A stretch of DNA of 8,485 nucleotides. It comes from Candidatus Atribacteria bacterium (GTDB taxonomy: Bacteria > Atribacterota > Atribacteria > Atribacterales > Caldatribacteriaceae). The notes below the pieces were generated by a model, which saw only the letters and a program-made list of their open reading frames with translations, was not told the DNA's origin and made no database searches. This document shows positions 7,355 through 8,485 of the stretch, one piece after another. The stretch covers positions 1 to 8,485 of the forward strand of contig JARRCQ010000059.1 of assembly GCA_029982105.1 (NCBI GenBank). The letters run 5' to 3'. The stretch's first letter is position 1. The number at the start of each line of letters is the position of its first letter. A program made the position numbers and the translations under genes.

Positions 7355-8063
7355 GAGGGCTTTCTTAGCCGACCTCCACATTCATAGCGTTTTGTCTCCT
7401 TGTGCTGACCGAGATATGTTACCTCACTGTATTATTTTGGAAGCCTGGGAGAAAAATATTAGTTTAATTGCCGTAACCGACCACAATGCTTGTGATAATG
7501 TAGAAGTAACCGTCACTTTGGGAGAGAAGTTCGGTATCTGGGTGGTACCGGGGTTAGAAATAGAAACCAAAGAAGAGGTGCATCTTCTCTCTTTTTTCCC
7601 CTCTTTATCTCAACTCTATAGTTTTAACCAGGAGTTGGCAAAATTTCTTTCTTTTATCCCTTTGTCAGAAGAAGTGTGGGGAGAAGAATGGGTGATAAAT
7701 GAAGAGGGAAAGATAAAGGAAAAGAAAAATAATCTCTTGGTTTATCCTGCAGATTTATCTGTAGAACAAGTGGTAGAAAAAGTAAGAAGCCGAGAAGGAA
7801 TAGTTGTTCCTGCCCACGTAGATCGTCCCAGTTACAGTATCATTTCTCAACTGGGCTTTATTCCTTCCCATCTGGGAATAAAAGTAGTGGAGTTATCAAG
7901 CAATACTTTAGAACAGGAAGCAGTGAATAGATTAGGCTTAAAAGATTTTCGTTTTATTCACTCTTCTGATGCTCATTCTCTTTCTCAAATTGGTTCAGCT
8001 ACTACTTCTTTTTTCTTCTCTTCTTTCCCCAGCTGGGAAGAATTTAAACAAGTTCTTACTTAA
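7347..8063 (+). CDS. PHP-domain metal-dependent phosphoesterase
   Basis: This 238-residue protein has the full set of PHP-domain metal ligands: His11-x-His13 (DLHIHS), Asp45-His46 (VTDHN), Glu71 (PGLEIE), His79 (EVHLL), His157 (PAHVDRP) and Asp208-x-His210 (SSDAHS). PHP proteins bind three metal ions and hydrolyse phosphoesters; members include histidinol phosphatase, bacterial tyrosine phosphatases, nucleotidases/RNases and polymerase proofreading domains. The substrate here cannot be read from sequence. The opening LHIHSVLSPCADRDM resembles PHP proteins that accompany sensory hydrogenase operons. There are no histidine-biosynthesis genes nearby, so histidinol phosphatase is unlikely. The GTG start at 7347 overlaps the previous gene by 8 bases and has AGGGA (7333-7337) 9 bases upstream. 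It closes the cassette; a small hairpin and a long intergenic gap follow. Confidence 0.88.
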   Translation: MAERAFLADLHIHSVLSPCADRDMLPHCIILEAWEKNISLIAVTDHNACDNVEVTVTLGEKFGIWVVPGLEIETKEEVHLLSFFPSLSQLYSFNQELAKFLSFIPLSEEVWGEEWVINEEGKIKEKKNNLLVYPADLSVEQVVEKVRSREGIVVPAHVDRPSYSIISQLGFIPSHLGIKVVELSSNTLEQEAVNRLGLKDFRFIHSSDAHSLSQIGSATTSFFFSSFPSWEEFKQVLT

Positions 8064-8078
8064 ACTTACTTCGTAAGT
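8064..8078 (+). terminator. Small hairpin after the cassette (weak terminator candidate)
   Basis: ACTTAC pairs with GTAAGT around a TTC loop, beginning right after the PHP stop codon. The six-pair stem is AU-rich and followed by ATTCTTCTATT rather than a clean T-run. It may be a weak terminator, a 3'-end stabiliser, or chance. Confidence 0.3.
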
Positions 8079-8142
8079 ATTCTTCTATTAGGAGCTGCGT
8101 TTTGAGAGAAACATAACAAAAGTCGTTTGAGGCAATGATTTG

Positions 8143-8171
8143 TTGGTAGATTTTCTCTATAGTCCTAATAT
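8143..8171 (+). promoter_or_regulatory. Candidate sigma-70-type promoter for mraZ
   Basis: TTGGTA (8143-8148) and TAATAT (8166-8171) are separated by exactly 17 bases; each matches its consensus in four of six places. A start near 8178 would leave a leader of about 100 bases carrying the GTGGG boxes. An alternative -10, TATAGT at 8158-8163, is closer to consensus but lacks a good -35. The whole 8064-8275 gap contains no ORF or RNA gene that I recognise. Confidence 0.3.
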
Positions 8172-8238
8172 TTTTCAATAAAAAACCTTTTTAAAACTAA
8201 TGTTCTATTTATCTTTTCTATCTATTGATTTATGCTAA

Positions 8239-8273
8239 GTGGGGTGTAATGGTAAAAAGTGGGGGAAAGTGGG
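8239..8273 (+). promoter_or_regulatory. MraZ operator: GTGGG boxes with 10-base period
   Basis: GTGGG occurs at 8239-8243, 8259-8263 and 8269-8273, and a degenerate copy, ATGGT, at 8249-8253 fills the missing position, giving four boxes exactly 10 bases apart. MraZ from E. coli is known to bind three TGGGN repeats spaced 10 bases apart ahead of its own gene, and the mycoplasma site is AAAGTG-like; two boxes here are preceded by AAA. The boxes end 2 bases before the mraZ ATG, so bound MraZ would also cover the ribosome-binding region. Confidence 0.78.
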
Positions 8274-8275
8274 AA

Positions 8276-8485
8276 ATGTTCTTAGGTCATTATTACCACA
8301 CTATTGATGAAAAGAATCGAGTGGTAATTCCCAGTTCTTTTCGGGGAGAAATCTCTGGAAAAGTTTATCTCACCCAAGGAATGGAAAAGTGTATTTTTCT
8401 CTATCCGGAAGAGGTGTGGAGTAAACTTTATGAAAAGATTACTACTCTTTCTCTCACTCGCAAAGAAACGAGAGAATTCTCTCGT
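8276..8485 (+). CDS. mraZ: Transcriptional regulator MraZ (partial, 3' end missing)
   Basis: MraZ is an AbrB-like DNA-binding protein that represses its own dcw (division and cell wall) operon, and is nucleoid-associated. The window holds the first 70 residues of about 145-150. They include the hallmark opening MFLGHYYHTIDEKNR, with the first DxxxR motif (Asp11, Arg15), VVIPSSFR, and the second half-repeat region YLTQGMEKCIFLYP. The start is ATG 8276, with GGGGA at 8262-8266 nine bases upstream. An in-frame ATG at 8249 would add nine residues (MVKSGGKWE) and lies inside the operator boxes, so it is less likely. Genes expected downstream, beyond the window, are rsmH (mraW), ftsL and ftsI. Its promoter region lies in the preceding gap, separating it from the cassette. 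Confidence 0.95.
   Translation, partial: MFLGHYYHTIDEKNRVVIPSSFRGEISGKVYLTQGMEKCIFLYPEEVWSKLYEKITTLSLTRKETREFSR

Noticed and set aside
7028..7381. 117-codon open frame on the minus strand opposite the second DRTGG-like gene
   Set aside because: It mirrors a well-supported plus-strand gene, has no recognisable motifs, and an odd composition rich in Tyr, Arg and Phe.
7347..8063. Histidinol phosphatase (hisK)
   Set aside because: It shares the PHP fold only; context is a hydrogenase signalling cassette with no histidine genes.
8172..8200. A/T-rich run of AAAAAACC and CTTTTTAAAA as a terminator hairpin
   Set aside because: The A and T tracts could pair only weakly with a very short loop and no G-C pairs.

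Overview
The window is a densely packed, AT-rich bacterial chromosome segment with every gene on the + strand. It suggests an anaerobic, low-GC bacterium, either Firmicutes/Clostridia-like or a deep-branching anaerobic/thermophilic lineage. The reasons are the [FeFe]-hydrogenase-type protein, the clpP-clpX-valS order, and a gene set resembling one known from clostridia and Thermotoga. The sequence alone does not settle the phylum. Stops are ordinary (TAA, TAG and TGA), with no sign of a recoded genetic code.

Region 1 (1-4856) is housekeeping: the C-terminal part of clpP (cut by the window edge), clpX (ATPase partner of ClpP), valS (valyl-tRNA synthetase), and a single-pass membrane protein with a proline-rich linker and a C-terminal SPOR (peptidoglycan-binding) domain. 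Gaps are 12 bases or fewer, or genes overlap, so this reads as one transcription unit.

Region 2 (4867-8063) is the accessory and most interesting part. It is a five-gene cassette: a DRTGG-like small protein, an RsbT/RsbW-like GHKL ATP-binding protein, a ferredoxin/[FeFe]-hydrogenase-like protein with a C-terminal CX2CX4CX16C iron-sulfur domain, a second DRTGG-like protein, and a PHP-domain metallo-phosphoesterase. All junctions overlap or nearly touch. The hydrogenase keeps all four H-cluster cysteines but has alanine where catalytic enzymes carry the proton-relay cysteine, and has lost two normally conserved methionines. That is the pattern of putative sensory [FeFe] hydrogenases. With a kinase-fold neighbour and a phosphoesterase-fold neighbour, the set looks like an H2/redox-sensing signalling module. 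Its inputs and outputs cannot be read from the sequence.

Region 3 (8064-8485) is a 212-base intergenic region: a small hairpin after the cassette, a weak promoter candidate, and a run of GTGGG boxes repeating every 10 bases. These lead into the start of mraZ, the first gene of the division and cell-wall (dcw) cluster, which runs off the window end. The GTGGG boxes match the kind of operator MraZ binds to repress its own operon. There are no tRNA, rRNA, CRISPR or insertion-sequence features, and no credible minus-strand gene.
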